Source of the DNA: Epiperipatus broadwayi
Lineage: Eukaryota > Onychophora > Udeonychophora > Euonychophora > Peripatidae
Direction of reading: 5' to 3'
Assembly: GCA_028023455.1 (NCBI GenBank)
Contig: JAQFVV010006270.1
Coordinates: 4,116,834-4,180,833 of the forward strand
Length of the DNA: 64,000 bases
In this document: positions 34,520-46,484 of the stretch, piece by piece
Position numbering within the stretch: position 1 is the stretch's first letter
How the letters are laid out: each line of letters starts with the position of its first letter
Notes under the pieces: model-generated
What the model was told of the DNA's origin: nothing
The model's input: only the letters and a program-made list of their open reading frames with translations
The model's database searches: none
Position numbers and translations under genes: made by a program

Positions 34520-34795
34520 TAACAATAAAGGTGGAATCCCGCCTTTATTTATGGTCTTGTATATTTAAATAGACACTAAAGTTTGCAACTTGACCACACA
34601 GATTGAAATTATTGATACAAAGAAGTTTAAATAAACCTCCTTAAACAGGTAAATAAAACCTGTTCTGAATGCAGGCTAATAAATAGTCAATTATAGCATT
34701 CCAAATTGCAATTATAATTTTCAAATTGCACCCAAAGTATTACTTAAATAATAAGTGTAATAATGCTCAAGGCTAAATGGCTTTATAAGTAACCA
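34520..34795 (-). repeat. Dispersed repeat H, minus copy
   Basis: Reverse complement of 17536-17775 with small differences: 'ggtggaatcccgccttta', 'ttgcaacttgaccacac', 'gtttaaataaacctccttaaacagg', 'aataaatagtcaattata'. Confidence 0.6.
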
Positions 34796-35489
34796 TTAGA
34801 AAACAGTCAATTAATACATATACATAAAAACTTCATAATTGGCATTTACAGTTAAAATTGAATATGTGTTGTATAAATAATTTATAAGATGCCTGTACTT
34901 CTTTTAATTAAGAATAGTCAAACAAAACTATTGCTCTAATATGGACATGTATTATTTATTGCAAAAAACATCGATGTCTACCGGAAGGGAAATCGGTAAG
35001 TCAAAAACGTCATCGGTTGAATTATTCACAAGTACCAAAAATTCAATTAGGATTAGGCTCAAAAAAGTACTATGCACTTTGAAAGAATGATCTTATTATC
35101 ATTTTTTTACAATTTCAGTAAATTATCACTTAAATGTCATGGTACAGAAATAACATACAGACTAAGTAGAATACAAAATTAAAAGGAAGTCTGTCTTATT
35201 TAACAATATAATATTGGTTATTGATTTAGAAGTTATTTAAAATTTGAACACCAAAAGGATAGTTTAATTTTTGATTCAGGATTCTTTATTTTGACTCTGT
35301 CAGTCCCTCATAGATATGCTAAAAAATTCAAACTTTCTCTAACAATAGATAGATATCAGCATCAAATAGGCAAAATAATAATTAATGATATCATTTCTTT
35401 TTGTCCATAATCATATACCCTTACCATAAAAGAAATTTTGTGGCTAAATTTCTTTTTTAATCCATACGTCCAATGATAAATAATTCTAC

Positions 35490-35760
35490 CAGATACAAAG
35501 ATATTGGATAAAGAGGAAAAAATGCATAGAAGAAAATTCAAGGAAGTTGCTCGTATAACAATAGTAAATAATCCTATAAGTCAACCTAGTGTACACAATG
35601 TATGGAAGCCTCTAATTAATCTTGCTCTTAGGAAAAATATTAAATAATAATATAAAAAAAAAACTAATTAGCCTTGCTCTTAAAAACAAAACTGAAGAAC
35701 TCGGGAGGATTTGAACCAACCCTCACATATAAATATATCAAATTTCTATTATAGGTTGAC
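35490..35760 (+). pseudogene. Penelope-like element, extreme C-terminus
   Basis: The plus frame near 35530 reads RKFKEVARITIVNNPISQPS, then HNVWKPLINLALRK. Two further copies (37.15-37.30 and 41.43-41.60 kb) show the same block. A basic 'RK-KEA--I---NP' stretch followed by a 'VW-PL' end is the usual finish of the PLE protein downstream of its GIY-YIG domain. Everything upstream is missing. A family B tRNA-like module follows directly. Confidence 0.55.
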
Positions 35761-35762
35761 TT

Positions 35763-36070
35763 TGACAGAATATCTCAGTTGGTATAGTGTTTGCCTTAAA
35801 TTCGATATTCAAGAATCTGAAGGTGTGAGTTCAACTTCTAAGTAAATATTGTCACTGTGCATATAGGCCAGCTACATCTGAAGAAGAGTGGAGAATAAAA
35901 CTACTCGAAACATTGTGTAATTACTAACCTGTATTGTCTATTTGTGTGTTATTACTAACAAGTTGTTTGTATTTAAAAAGTTTAAATAAAGTTTAAAATT
36001 TTCTATACATTCAACATTCATTCATAGATGATGGAAATAGTCCAACAAATCACATCTAATAATATACCAT
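35763..36070 (+). repeat. Family B tRNA-like element, plus copy
   Basis: Head with A-box-like TATCTCAGTTGGTATAGTG and B-box-like GAGTTCAACTT. Then CTGAAGAA, stem GAGTGG/CTACTC (six pairs, one G-U), GAAAC. Then 'gtttgtatttaaaaagttt' and the terminal 'ggaaatagtccaacaa'. It directly follows a PLE C-terminal relic, as at 37.35 and 41.63 kb. Confidence 0.7.
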
Positions 36071-36189
36071 CATCATAAACCTTGAGACAAATTCTACCAG
36101 AACTTAAAAAAAAAAAAACAGACATGAGAAGGTCTTTGACAATGGAATTATAATTACAATAAAAGAATACAATGTATCCAAATCACTTT

Positions 36190-36350
36190 GAACATTTTTT
36201 TTAAAAAACCTTTTATTGTACATATATACACATGCACCTACGTTTTGACTATCCTGCAGTCTTCAAAGTAAGTCTTCAAAAAAGACTGCAGGACAATCGA
36301 AATATATTTGTACAATAAAAAGTTTTTGCTAAAAAGTGTTCAAAGTGATT
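36190..36350. repeat. Family E foldback
   Basis: 'ttttattgtacatatatac' and 'gactatcctgcagtctt' (left) mirror 'aagactgcaggacaatc' and 'tttgtacaataaaaag' (right). The related block at 10.3-10.6 kb shares the same core. Confidence 0.65.
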
Positions 36351-37025
36351 TGCATAAATTGGATTTATATAAGATATTACAGCAAAAATAAAGAAAAAGA
36401 TGATTTTGGTAATATACAATGAAAGAAGTTATATATTTATTTATTTATATACTATATCTATTAAATAAACACATCTACATAAAAACAAAAAAATCAATGT
36501 GATAAATATCTTCTTTTTTTTTTTTTTAGAAATAATGCAATGCTACAAATATTCAAAATGTCAGTTTAGGGTTTTTTTTTTTTTATAAAATAATTACATT
36601 TTATGCAATAATATTTTAATCATTGTGAATATTACAGATATTTATAATATTTTTCAATTATCTTTACAATTACTTTCCATGGGATTCCATGTCGACATTC
36701 TGAATTAGTTCTACACTAACCTAAAATATTTATTCATAAAAGTATTTCGTTTAATCATGTTTACGTCTTTTGCATTAAATTCTCCTACCATTGTTTATAT
36801 TACTTGTTTTGTTTTTGTAATTTTTTAAATCAACTCTTGGTGTTCCCTTCTAATATCTGATTATTATTTTTTAGATTCTTACTCCTATTTTATTTATGAT
36901 TTTTTTTTTTTTACAATTAGTAACAAAATATCTTAAAGTTTCCATTAGATTAATTGCTCTCTAAAAATAAATTAAAAAATATGTAATAAAAGTTGATTTC
37001 AGTTATTGAAGACTGCTACTAAAGT

Positions 37026-37759
37026 AATTGATTAATGTGTTTTCCTGAAGGCTTGTGATGATGGTGTTTTAGTTATATGTTGGACTATTTCCATTATCTA
37101 ATATGAGTATTGAATGTATTTAGAAAAATTTAACTTTATTTAAATATTCCAAATATTGTATAGAGAAGAAAAAGTACAAATAAGAAAATTTAAAGAAGCT
37201 GCTCACGTGACAATGCCCAACAATCCCAAAAGTTAACCTAGGGTGATTATACATAATGTATGGGAACCACTAATCAACTTTGCTCTTAGAAAAAAATAGA
37301 AAAATCAGGAGGAACCTCGTAGATAAGTATATGAAATTTCTACTGACTGTTGTCTTTGGCAGGATGGCTTAGTTGGCTAGAACATTACATTAAAATTCAA
37401 CTCCTAAGAATCTAAGGGTCCTGGTTTGATTCCCATGCTAGTACTGTCACAGCTCAGGCCAGCTACACCTGGGAAGGATTGCTTAGTTGGTTAGAGGGTT
37501 ACATTAAAATTCAACATTCAAAAATTTAAGGGTCCAGGTTCGAATCCCATGCTAGTACTGTCACTGCTCAGACCAGAAACACTTGAAGAAGAGGGGAGAA
37601 TAATACCTATTGAAACATTGTGCATATACTAACCTGTGGGCTATTAATAACAGTTGAATGCATTTGGAATATTTAAATAAAGTTAAATTTTTCTAAAGAC
37701 AGTCAATACTCAGATAATGGAAATAGTCCAACATATAAATACAATTGATTAATGTATTT
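37026..37759 (+). mobile_element. PLE-derived non-autonomous element with target-site duplication
   Basis: The 17-bp 'aattgattaatgtgttt' at 37026-37042 recurs at 37743-37759 with one difference and brackets the unit. Inside: inverted ends of about 85 bp ('ttatatgttggactattt' near 37073 and its mirror 'aaatagtccaacatataa' near 37720), a PLE C-terminal block (about 37160-37300), a tRNA-like head, which is repeated near 37480, CTGAAGAA-like and GAAAC segments, and the family B tail. It is the most complete view of how family B relates to PLEs. Confidence 0.65.
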
Positions 37760-37899
37760 GACATTAAATTAATAGCACCTCAATACTACAAAATAATGAC
37801 AATAAAGGCATATAAAAATTCATCACAAAACAATTTTCTATAAGAAAAAATATTTAAATGTAAAAATGATTTAAATTTAACATTTCCAACCATTAACTA

Positions 37900-38165
37900 T
37901 CCATTGCAGATTGAAGGTCTTTCCATGTTTAATCTAATTTCTCTAATCTCTAACCTCTCTTCTCCACACCACCCCAGCACACTTCCATATTTCATTCTTC
38001 CACCTCACATGTGATCTCTTTCTATGTCTTTTATAATCTTTTGGAATCCAGCTATCCATCTATTACCATATCTTCTAGTAAAATGTCCAGTCAAACTCCA
38101 GTTCTTTAGTTTTTTCATTGATATTAGCAACACCTGTTTGTTCTCTCATCCATGAATTTCATTTT
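37900..38165 (-). pseudogene. RTE-type LINE tail fragment
   Basis: On the minus strand it matches the tails at 1.6 and 18.3 kb: reverse complements of 'acacctgtttgttctctcatcc', 'tcacatgtgatctctttct' and 'gcagattgaaggtctttcc'. No reverse transcriptase part. Confidence 0.6.
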
Positions 38166-38307
38166 TGATCTTAAATTATTTATTGATTGAATTATTTAAA
38201 TTTATTAATGGTATATACATATATGCAATCTTTCATACATAAAAAATTAAATGAAATTGTTCTTTTTCCTCTTTCTTTTTAAAAACTTTTTTATTTTTAT
38301 GAATGAA

Positions 38308-38720
38308 AGATTAAACAGACAAAACTTTCCATACAGTAGTGCCACTCAGTGCCAACCAGAGTAATCAATGGATGCCAGAGGTTTGTGCATAAAATCCCTA
38401 TCTAGTGCCTACTCATCCAATATCCCCAGACTAGTTTCTGTTTTGTGGCCTTCGTCAGTGAGGAGCTTTGGATCTGAGAGCACTGCACCTAGATCTTAGG
38501 ATCCAATCCAACCCTCCACCAGCCACCTTTTATCTCTACTTAACTACAAAACTATGAGAATAAAATTGAAAACACAATAATATTTTCAACCTAAGCTATT
38601 CACAAACCTTCTGGCATCCATTGATTACTCTGGTTGGCACTGAGTGGCACTACTGTGTGGAGAGTTTTGCCTATTTTATCAACAGTTATGTGCTAACATA
38701 AGAAATAGTGATCATGTTTA
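38308..38720. repeat. Family A foldback-type copy
   Basis: Starts 'gacaaaactttccatacagtag' and ends with the mirror 'tggagagttttgcct', with the full family A body including 'gagcactgcacctagatctt'. A hammerhead-like segment on the minus strand (about 38425-38465) has CTGACGA, GAAAC and GTC, but stem II is damaged (GGCC/AACA). Confidence 0.75.
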
Positions 38721-41160
38721 ATGAAAGATTATTTGGAACCATATTTTTAAAGTGAAAAGGAGTTTATTTTTATTAATAACAATGATGTCCTTTTAAAAAA
38801 ACATATATGCAATATATATTCCTAAAATCTAACAGATAAACTTGATCATTAGTAATGATTACTACTGATGCCTCCTCCATAACACAATTTCTTTCAGAAT
38901 GTGAATCTATACAGAGCTGTTTATAATATCAATCTGCAAACAACAAACTATTTTTTTTTTATTTAAAAGTATTATTTAAGGGTATAATTCATAACACTAA
39001 TAATTTCTCAAACACTACAGTTTTTGAAGAGCACTTTTTTTCATATATATATGATATTCTCATCCAAAAAGTCCTTATGATGTAATACTTAGTACATCTT
39101 CCTAGTATGCTCACAACTGCTAATAAGTCATGAAACAACTAAGAATTTCTAAGCTCTTAACTTTTCCTCCCAGATTGCTGCTATAATTAAATCAACCATC
39201 CTATTGTTGATTAGTAAATGGGTATTTAGCTACTATTAGGTAGACAGTTAAAAAAAATACAAAATCTTCTACCACCCAGAAATTATTCTATAATAGGCTT
39301 TTTAAAATTGTTTTTTTTTTTTAATCTATACATCATTGATACATTGTTACAATCATATTAAATAATATTACTAAATAAAGGTCAACACACACAGAAATAT
39401 ATGCAGAGTGAATAGCAAATTGTTTTAGGTGATATAATCACTGCTATTTCACACACTGTGAATGGAACTTTATATATAACTAGGTTGTATCGTTGATATT
39501 ATTAGAATGCACAACTTCAAAATTAAAACATTTAATTGTTAAATCTCCATCTTTGGAAAAGTTTCATTCATTATTAAAAAAGACAATAATCAGCTAAATC
39601 TTTTTTTCCTTACAAGTGCTTTAGTTTTTATTATTATTCTAAATAAAGTTATTTATTATTTACTTTAATATATAGAGAAATATTTTCAATTAAATATAGT
39701 TAAAATTGAAGAAAATCCATACAATAAATGTTTATGGGAACAAATGATATTCAAATACCAAATTTTCTATATTTCTAATTGACTTCACGAGCAACGATCT
39801 TGCAAATATATATATATTCTGATGACGTCTGATCTTAAATATCTGATATTTACATGGAAATATTTTTCCCTGGGTGCTTATATAGATAATAGGGTTTTAG
39901 CTATAATTAACAAACTGTTTAAATATGTAAGGATAAATAAGCTTAAATACTAATAAGACTGAATTTAAATATAGGTGCTTAAATCAGAACTTTAGGACAT
40001 AAACTTCTGAAAGTCTCAAAGCTCAATAATTTTAACATTAAACAGCATAGGACTTACGAACTAAATTCTGCACAACTCTCACATGACGTTGAGACTTAGG
40101 CATCTGAATATATAAATACTATTACTTATGTCAATTCCTAGTGATCATGTGAATATTTCTCCAGAATGATCTACTAAATTAACATGGGTTTTTATGCAAC
40201 TTAATAACACTGCAATTATTAGAAGAATGGAATATTTATATCTCACTATCTTTTCACAGTGATAGATTTGAAAATTAAAAGTTCCTTAATCACTCCCCAA
40301 CTAAGCAAAAAAAAAAAAAAATGTCTTGTCCTATTATCATAGTTCCATGTCACATGATCTTCCACCACCACCACCACCTCCAATCAAACACATTACGTAT
40401 TTGATAATCTCATAAAATGTCCAAAATAAGACAATTTTAATGTGATCAATAGTAAATAAGATCCTGTATATAGATATTTCGTTTTAATTATCTAATAGTA
40501 CATAATAACCTTCCTATGACAGAGAATTGGTCATTTTAGTCTTAATATTTATCTAATTTATAGATATACCTTTAAAAAAAAAAAAAAAACTTAAGTAAAG
40601 TAAAATTTTGTGTCTAAATAACAGCTGCTTATAAAAGCGTTCTTGTCAAATCTCAATAAATATAAGAAGACATGCAGGTGCCAAATGGAATAGAAATTAG
40701 ATAATTTTTTTTTTTTTCGTTTGTTTATTTTCAACATTTAAATGCATTTGATATGACTTCACAGAGAATTAAAGAAGATAAAAAATTCAACTATTGTACA
40801 ATTGAACGATTTAAAAACAAAAAACAAAACAACGACATTACATTGAAGTCTACAAAAATAAATATAAACTACTAAAAACAAATTTTCGCACAATTAATTT
40901 ATTATGTAACTCTAAGAATCGAAGATTATTAAAATTAAAATTATTATAATTAAAAAAGTAGAATAATTATGCTAAGAGGTGGCAGTGGTGAATGTGAAAA
41001 ATTGTCTATTAGTTAGTTCCCTGAAGTGTTTTTAGAAAAAGAACGTATATATCTACGTGATGTAACGTTATTAATATAATATCATTTGAGATATACGTAT
41101 CAGTTATTAAATAAACACTGTTGAAATAATACTTAATTCAGCACTTTAATGCTCGTTATT
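38721..41160. other. 2.4 kb with nothing recognised
   Basis: AT-rich DNA with poly-A/T runs. No gene, no repeat shared with the rest of the window. Confidence 0.4.
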
Positions 41161-41164
41161 TTAA

Positions 41165-41400
41165 ATCATTAACAATCCACTATAGATTTTTCCAAGTTAA
41201 TCTAGTTTCGTCAAAACCACTTTGGCCCACATCATACCAACAAGCTTTTCTACTTCTCCATCCATCTAACATGTGAGCTCTTTCTAGGTTTTTTAAATGT
41301 CGTGGGATCTATTTTAAAAGTCTTCAACAGACTATTTTTAATGTCTTAATTTTTTCAATGATACCAATGGTATCCAGTGTTCATGTATGTACAGACAAAC
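41165..41400 (-). pseudogene. RTE-type LINE tail fragment
   Basis: Weak minus-strand match to the RTE tails ('catctaacatgtgagctctttctagg' matches 'catctcacatgtggtctctttctagg' at 18.3 kb). Eroded. Probably the downstream end of the copy at 41.94-42.79 kb, separated from it by the PLE/B insertion. Confidence 0.5.
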
Positions 41401-41404
41401 ATAT

Positions 41405-41925
41405 CTTCAATTAGGAAAAGTCAAAAATAGTGGTCAGAGAGGAGAAAGTACAAAAAAAAGCTACCCATATGACACTGGTTAAAACACCTTAAATTATTCT
41501 AGTACAATAATTCATAATGTCTGGAAACCATTCGTTAACCTTGCCCTTAAGAAAAAAGTTGAGAAATCAGGAAGGCTTCCATAGATAATTATATAAAATT
41601 TCTACTGCATTTAATAGAGTAGCAAAGTTGGTTAGAGTGTGATCTTAAATTCAATATTCATCAATATAAAGATTTCCGGTTTGATTTCCATGCTACTATA
41701 GTACTGTCATGTGTCAGGTTAGCAACATTTGAACAAAAAAGGAGAAAAATGCCATTTGAAATTTTCGCACCATTGCATACTAACTTATGTATTATTGCTA
41801 AAAGGTAAATATAGTTGAAAAGTTTAAATATGTTTAAATTTTGTTAAAGACATTTAACAACTAATATTAGATTATAGGAATATTCCAACATATAATTATA
41901 ATGACACTCATTTGTTCGTCATCCA
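41405..41925 (+). mobile_element. PLE C-terminus plus family B module
   Basis: A decayed PLE C-terminal block (ALKKK-like end near 41540) is followed by a tRNA-like head ('aaagttggttagagtgtg' near 41625), a B-box-like 'gtttgatttcc', and the family B tail to 'ggaatattccaacatata'. Same composition as the unit at 37.0-37.8 kb, but older. It lies between two parts of one RTE LINE. Confidence 0.5.
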
Positions 41926-41939
41926 AATAGATCACTTTC

Positions 41940-42790
41940 AATCTCTGTTATTATTCCCAATCTATATCTCTTCGTAAGTCACTATCTCAGATCCATAAGT
42001 AAGAAGTGATAAAAGGCATTTATTAAAAAGCTTCCTTTTCAAACACAGGCATATTTCTTTTTAATATCAAGGTATACCTACCAAAAGTACTCTACCAAAG
42101 TTTAATTCTATGGCTAATTTCATCTATTATGTTTTTATCTGTATTAATAATCTGTTCAAGATATTTGTGGTTGTTAACTTCTTCTAATTTACGAGTATAA
42201 ATCTTTATTCTTTTGCAGGAAAATATTTTAGTTTTACTATTTTAAGTTCATCCCATAACTCTAGTAACCCTATAATTCTAAAGCACTATTTGTAAAAGCA
42301 ACCATATCATCTGCAAAATCTAGATAACAAAATATTACTGTAAAATGGGTGTAATTTTTTTTTTTAGTTATAAAATTATTCTGTTATATACCCTTATTAG
42401 TGCTAACGTTATTATTGTCTCCATAAATTACAATCATTGCTGTGATATTTTGGTAAATATTCTTCAAAATATAACCATATGATCAATATCCTAAGCTTAT
42501 ATTCTAGGTGATTCAATGCTTTAAACATTGTAGAAATGCTTGTAGAATCAAATACTTTTTCATGCTCTCCAAATCCAAAGCATCGAGGCAACTCATAATC
42601 TTTTCTATCACTTCTCTCACTACTTGGATGTGATTCACTGTGCTAAAACAACTTTTAAATTCAATTTCTTTGATTGAATCCAATATAATGAATTGTAACT
42701 ACTCTTGATGAAGATGTTATATTGAATTGATTGAAGACTGATTTCTGTGATTTTTAATATCTTCTTTATCACCTTTCTTAAATATCACAT
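41940..42790 (-). pseudogene. RTE-type LINE reverse transcriptase relic
   Basis: The longest RTE copy. On the minus strand, in order: FKKGD-like start near 42.77 kb, CFGFGEHEKVFDSTSISTM (the 'DYEKAFDS' RT block, about 42.55 kb), FADDMVAF catalytic box near 42.31 kb, then EVNNHKYLEQIIN near 42.16 kb. Many stops and frameshifts. The FADD aspartates survive. Supports RTE-clade assignment for all the short tails in this window. Confidence 0.7.
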
Positions 42791-42815
42791 ACTACTACAT
42801 TCTTTTAATTAAAAA

Positions 42816-43215
42816 GGCAAAACTCTTCATACAGTAGTGTCACCCTGTGCCAACCAGAGTAATCAATGGATGCCAGAAGGCTTGTGCATAAAATCCCCAT
42901 CTAGTATTTATTCATCCAATATTCACAAACTAGTTTCTGGCTTATGGCCTTCATCAGTGAGGAGCCTTGGATCTGAGATCACTGCATCTAGATCTTAGGA
43001 TCTCCAGGCTCTTCACTGATGAAGGCCACAAGCCAGAAACTAGTCTGGGAATATTGGAGGAGTAGGTACTAGATGGGGATTTTATACACAAGCCTTCTGG
43101 CATTCACTAATTATTTTGGTTGGCACAGGGTGGCACTACTGTATGGACAGTTTTATCTGTTTAATAACAGTTATATGCTAGCATAAGAGATGGTGATCAT
43201 GTGATGTTTAGTTTG
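42816..43215. repeat. Family A foldback, arms of about 155 bp
   Basis: Left arm about 42816-42970 and right arm about 43004-43158 are reverse complements ('ggcaaaactcttcatacag' against 'ctgtatggacagtttta'). Unlike other copies, both arms include the hammerhead-like block: minus strand near 42930-42965 and plus strand 43011-43050. Confidence 0.8.
43011..43050 (+). ncRNA. Hammerhead-like motif, family A (plus copy)
   Basis: CTGATGA (43016-43022), stem II GGC/GCC inside an A-A opposition, GAAA (43036-43039), CTAG minimal stem III, cleavage-site TC, stem I CTTCA/TGGGA with wobbles. Core conserved; stems weak. Confidence 0.45.
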
Positions 43216-43940
43216 TTTTAATTAGCTAGTATGTTTTTAATATTTAGATTTTTGGTATGTAATTTTGCCAACAAGTTTTCTATTTTTTTCCCACCAGTTC
43301 ATGCAATTCAAAAGATGTAGTAATTTATTGGTTACTTTGTTGTTGTTGTTTATTTGTTTTTTATTACTATAAAAGTAATCCACTTATTTCATGATGTCTA
43401 CTCTCTTTTTAGTAATAGTTCCATCTTTTTTCTTGTTGTTAAAATAACTTTTCTTCCAATATTAAGATGTTGTTTTACACTTTTGAGATTTTTATTTTCT
43501 TTTATAACTAAGAAAATGAAACCAATTTACAGTTTTATTTTCTTATATCATTATTAATTCCTTTTCATACCATATCACAAAACTTCCGATATTTAATTCT
43601 TCTTTATTTTCATATTCCTTCTTTCTTCATATATTTTCTTGTCTTAGTTGAAGATTTACTGGAAAATTTCTGTTGTTTTTTTTAATTAATCAGTACAGTA
43701 TTGAAGGAAAAAACATGATAGAGGGTGATTTTAATGTATTGGTTTAAAGATTAAAAACTAGTTTGTTTAATTTAAACCAAGTTTCTAATTGATTTTGAAA
43801 AAAAAATTGTAGATATAATATACACTTTACAAACTCTTTTATGATTAATTAAATTGTTTTCTAAATGTTTGACATAGAAACCTAAGAAGATTGGTATGGT
43901 TATTCAGTATTATGAAGAATATAGAATAATATATTATTTA
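43216..43940. other. AT-rich stretch, nothing recognised
   Basis: One 67-codon frame of hydrophobic, AT-driven composition; not supported as a gene. Confidence 0.4.
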
Positions 43941-43942
43941 AA

Positions 43943-44395
43943 ACAGGCAAAACTCTCTATACGTATTGCCACTCAGTGCCAACCAGAGTAACCAATGGGT
44001 GCCAGAAGGCTTGTGCATGAAATCCCCATCTAGTGCCTCCTCATCCAATATCCCCAGACTAGTTTCTGGCTTGTGGACTTCGTCAGTGAGGAGCCTTGGA
44101 TCTGAGAGCACTGCATCTAGATCTTAGGATCTAATGCAACCCTCCAGCAGCCACCTTTTATCCTTACTTAACTACAAAACCATGAGTCTTAAATTGAAAA
44201 CACTATAATATTTTCAATCCAAGTTCATTAGCTTATATAGTCATATAGGTCTGAACTCAGTTCAGTTCCTATACATTCTGGTGACTTTGGTTCTTTAATA
44301 ACCATAGCCACTACTATCCTATTAGGCAGGATTGGTTTTAAGCTAATAAACATCACATGATCACCATTTCATATGCTTGCTTATAACTGATATTA
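43943..44395. repeat. Family A full-length unit
   Basis: Single copy spanning the same content as the 455-bp tandem unit at the start of the window, including 'ctgaactcagttcag' and 'ctattaggcaggattgg'. Hammerhead-like block on the minus strand at about 44052-44092 (CTGACGA, GAAAC, GTC; stem II partly broken). Confidence 0.75.
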
Positions 44396-44612
44396 AAACA
44401 GGCAAAACTCTCTAAACATATTGCCACTCAGTGCAAGCCAGAGTAATCAATACATTAGATCCTAAAGTCTAGGGCAATGCTCTCAGGTCTAAGGCTTCTC
44501 ACTGATGAAAGCCATAAGCCAGAAACAGGTTTGGGGATATTGGATAAGTAGGCACTAGATTCTGGCATCCATTGATTACTCTGGTTGGCACCGAGTGGCC
44601 CTACTATTAACT
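44396..44612. repeat. Family A second, shorter copy
   Basis: Begins 'aggcaaaactctctaaac' directly after the previous unit, then switches to the opposite strand ('cattagatcctaaagtct') with CTGATGAAAGCC and GAAACAGG on the plus strand near 44500-44530. Ends 'ggttggcaccgagtggc'. An inverted, internally deleted copy. Confidence 0.65.
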
Positions 44613-44854
44613 ATTTAAATTGTCACACTCAAAATGAAACCATCCACAAATGAAGGTAAATTTATTTCTTTAATTTTTTTCTTTTATTTCTTGTTTTAAT
44701 AAATATTGCTACTAAAAGTTAAATATGCCTGACATTTGTTTGCTACTGTCTGACTATCAATTGTTTCCCTGATTTAGTGGCAGTAATTGACTCTTTTATT
44801 AAGAAATAACTATATAATCATTCTTAGTTAATATATGGTCACTTAAAATAAATT

Positions 44855-46130
44855 TTCTGCGGTGTGATGCAATGCACTGTGGCTTCTCCTTTCTTGAAGT
44901 CAGGAATCTCTAAGCCATTGTGCCCAGAGAGACCTGTTAGCCACCTTCCCTTCCTTTTTCCCACCCTAAGTTTTTCCCATATTCTTTTCTATCTTGATCC
45001 TTCCCATTTCCACAACATTATCTTTGTCAACTCTATGACCTTTATATCTAAATCCTCTTTATATTTTTCCAAACCCAGCATAAAATCCAAGAACCCACTT
45101 TCTGTATAATCACTTTGTTTTATCTTTATTCCCCCACAACTTTATTATTTGCACACTTTCTGCTTCTAAGCATTTATACTCAATTAAGAGCTGCCTAATA
45201 TTTTCTATATCTTGCTTACATAACTTGCAAACTAAATCATCCACAGTTCTCCATTTATGTGTATATTCCCTTGTTGCTAAAGTCTTACATATTGTTATCA
45301 TAAATTAACTCATTCAATATTCTGTTTACTTCTACATATATTTAAAACTCTTTTTACTCTCCATACTAGTTCTCCATTTCTTGAACTCCCTATTTTTTAT
45401 TAATACATCTATTTTTCTATCCCATTCCTTGCCACTATGACACTCAACAATTCTCCTAACACAACCATCCCACCTTTTGCAAAAGTATACTGACATAAAG
45501 TCTTTATCCAAATCTTCTGCATACCATACTACCTTTCTCACCCATCTAATTGCCTGTTCTTTACTCATAACCCAATTAAATACTATTTTGACTATTCTCT
45601 TATCCATAAATTGCAATCTACCAAACATTTTTATTTTACTTTTTGCATCTCATATAAAAACTTGACCATCCCATTTCTCTTTGGATTGCCTTGTTTGCTA
45701 ACCACACATCTGCATCTTATGCATGTCTTCCTACTTCTCTTTGTACTTTTATAAAGTAATCTAACATCCCTTTACTAACACATAACACATCATTAACTCT
45801 TTACTGCCATTCCCTTTCATTCAATTCTAGCTATATAATATTTATTATATGAAAACACTATTAATTTCTTTATCAGTCCTTTTTTTTGTTTCATTTATCA
45901 ATTTTTTTTCCCATTCATGCAAGCAATTTCTCTGATTACTTAAGACAATTCCCGAATTGTTATACCTATTCACCACATTTAACGTTATATTCCTCAATAA
46001 AAATTCTTTCTCTTCTCTTTCCCCAGCATTTATTATCATTACTTTTGATTTTACTTCACTAAATTTAATCTCCATCTCTTTACTCACCCTGGTGGTGCCC
46101 TCTTGCAACAGATATTTAGTGTTGGCTAAC
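44855..46130 (-). pseudogene. LINE family K, C-terminal region
   Basis: Three minus-strand frames join in order. First, MEIKFSEVKSKVMIINAGE near 46.08 kb ('KSKVM' follows the RT palm). Second, MFGRLQFMDKRIVKIVFNWV and then WYAEDLDKDFMSVYF near 45.5 kb. Third, a zinc knuckle CKLCKQDIENIRQLLIEYKC near 45.22 kb, where the expected His is Gln. The 3' end at 44855-44890 has a gatgca-like simple tail. Same family as 20.2 and 48.7 kb. RT catalytic region absent. Confidence 0.65.
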
Positions 46131-46334
46131 TAGTATAATATAGATAGCAAATTACTACAGTTTAATTGGTAAGTGTCAAATGTGCAGCCTTCACAACTTT
46201 AATACAAATCACTTATTGAAAGTATATTAATGATTTCTATTAGTCACTTATTAGACTAGCGATTATCCAATAATGAATAATATTTCCGTACTGTAATTTT
46301 TGTTAACACCACTTTCATGAAAGGTAGGAAATGT

Positions 46335-46484
46335 TTCTTTCCACTTTTAACATCTTATGGAGGGATGTAGTCAAAAACATATGACCAAAGACATGCACAT
46401 CTTGGGGATCATAGATCATTTTCACGTCTTTGGTCATATGTTTATGACTACATCCCTTCACAAGGTGTTAAAAGTGGATAGAAA
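46335..46484. repeat. Inverted repeat, arms of about 60 bp
   Basis: 'tttccacttttaacatc' and 'gggatgtagtcaaaaacata' on the left mirror 'tatgtttatgactacatccc' and 'gtgttaaaagtgga' on the right, around a spacer containing 'ggggatcatagatcat'. MITE-like. Confidence 0.75.
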
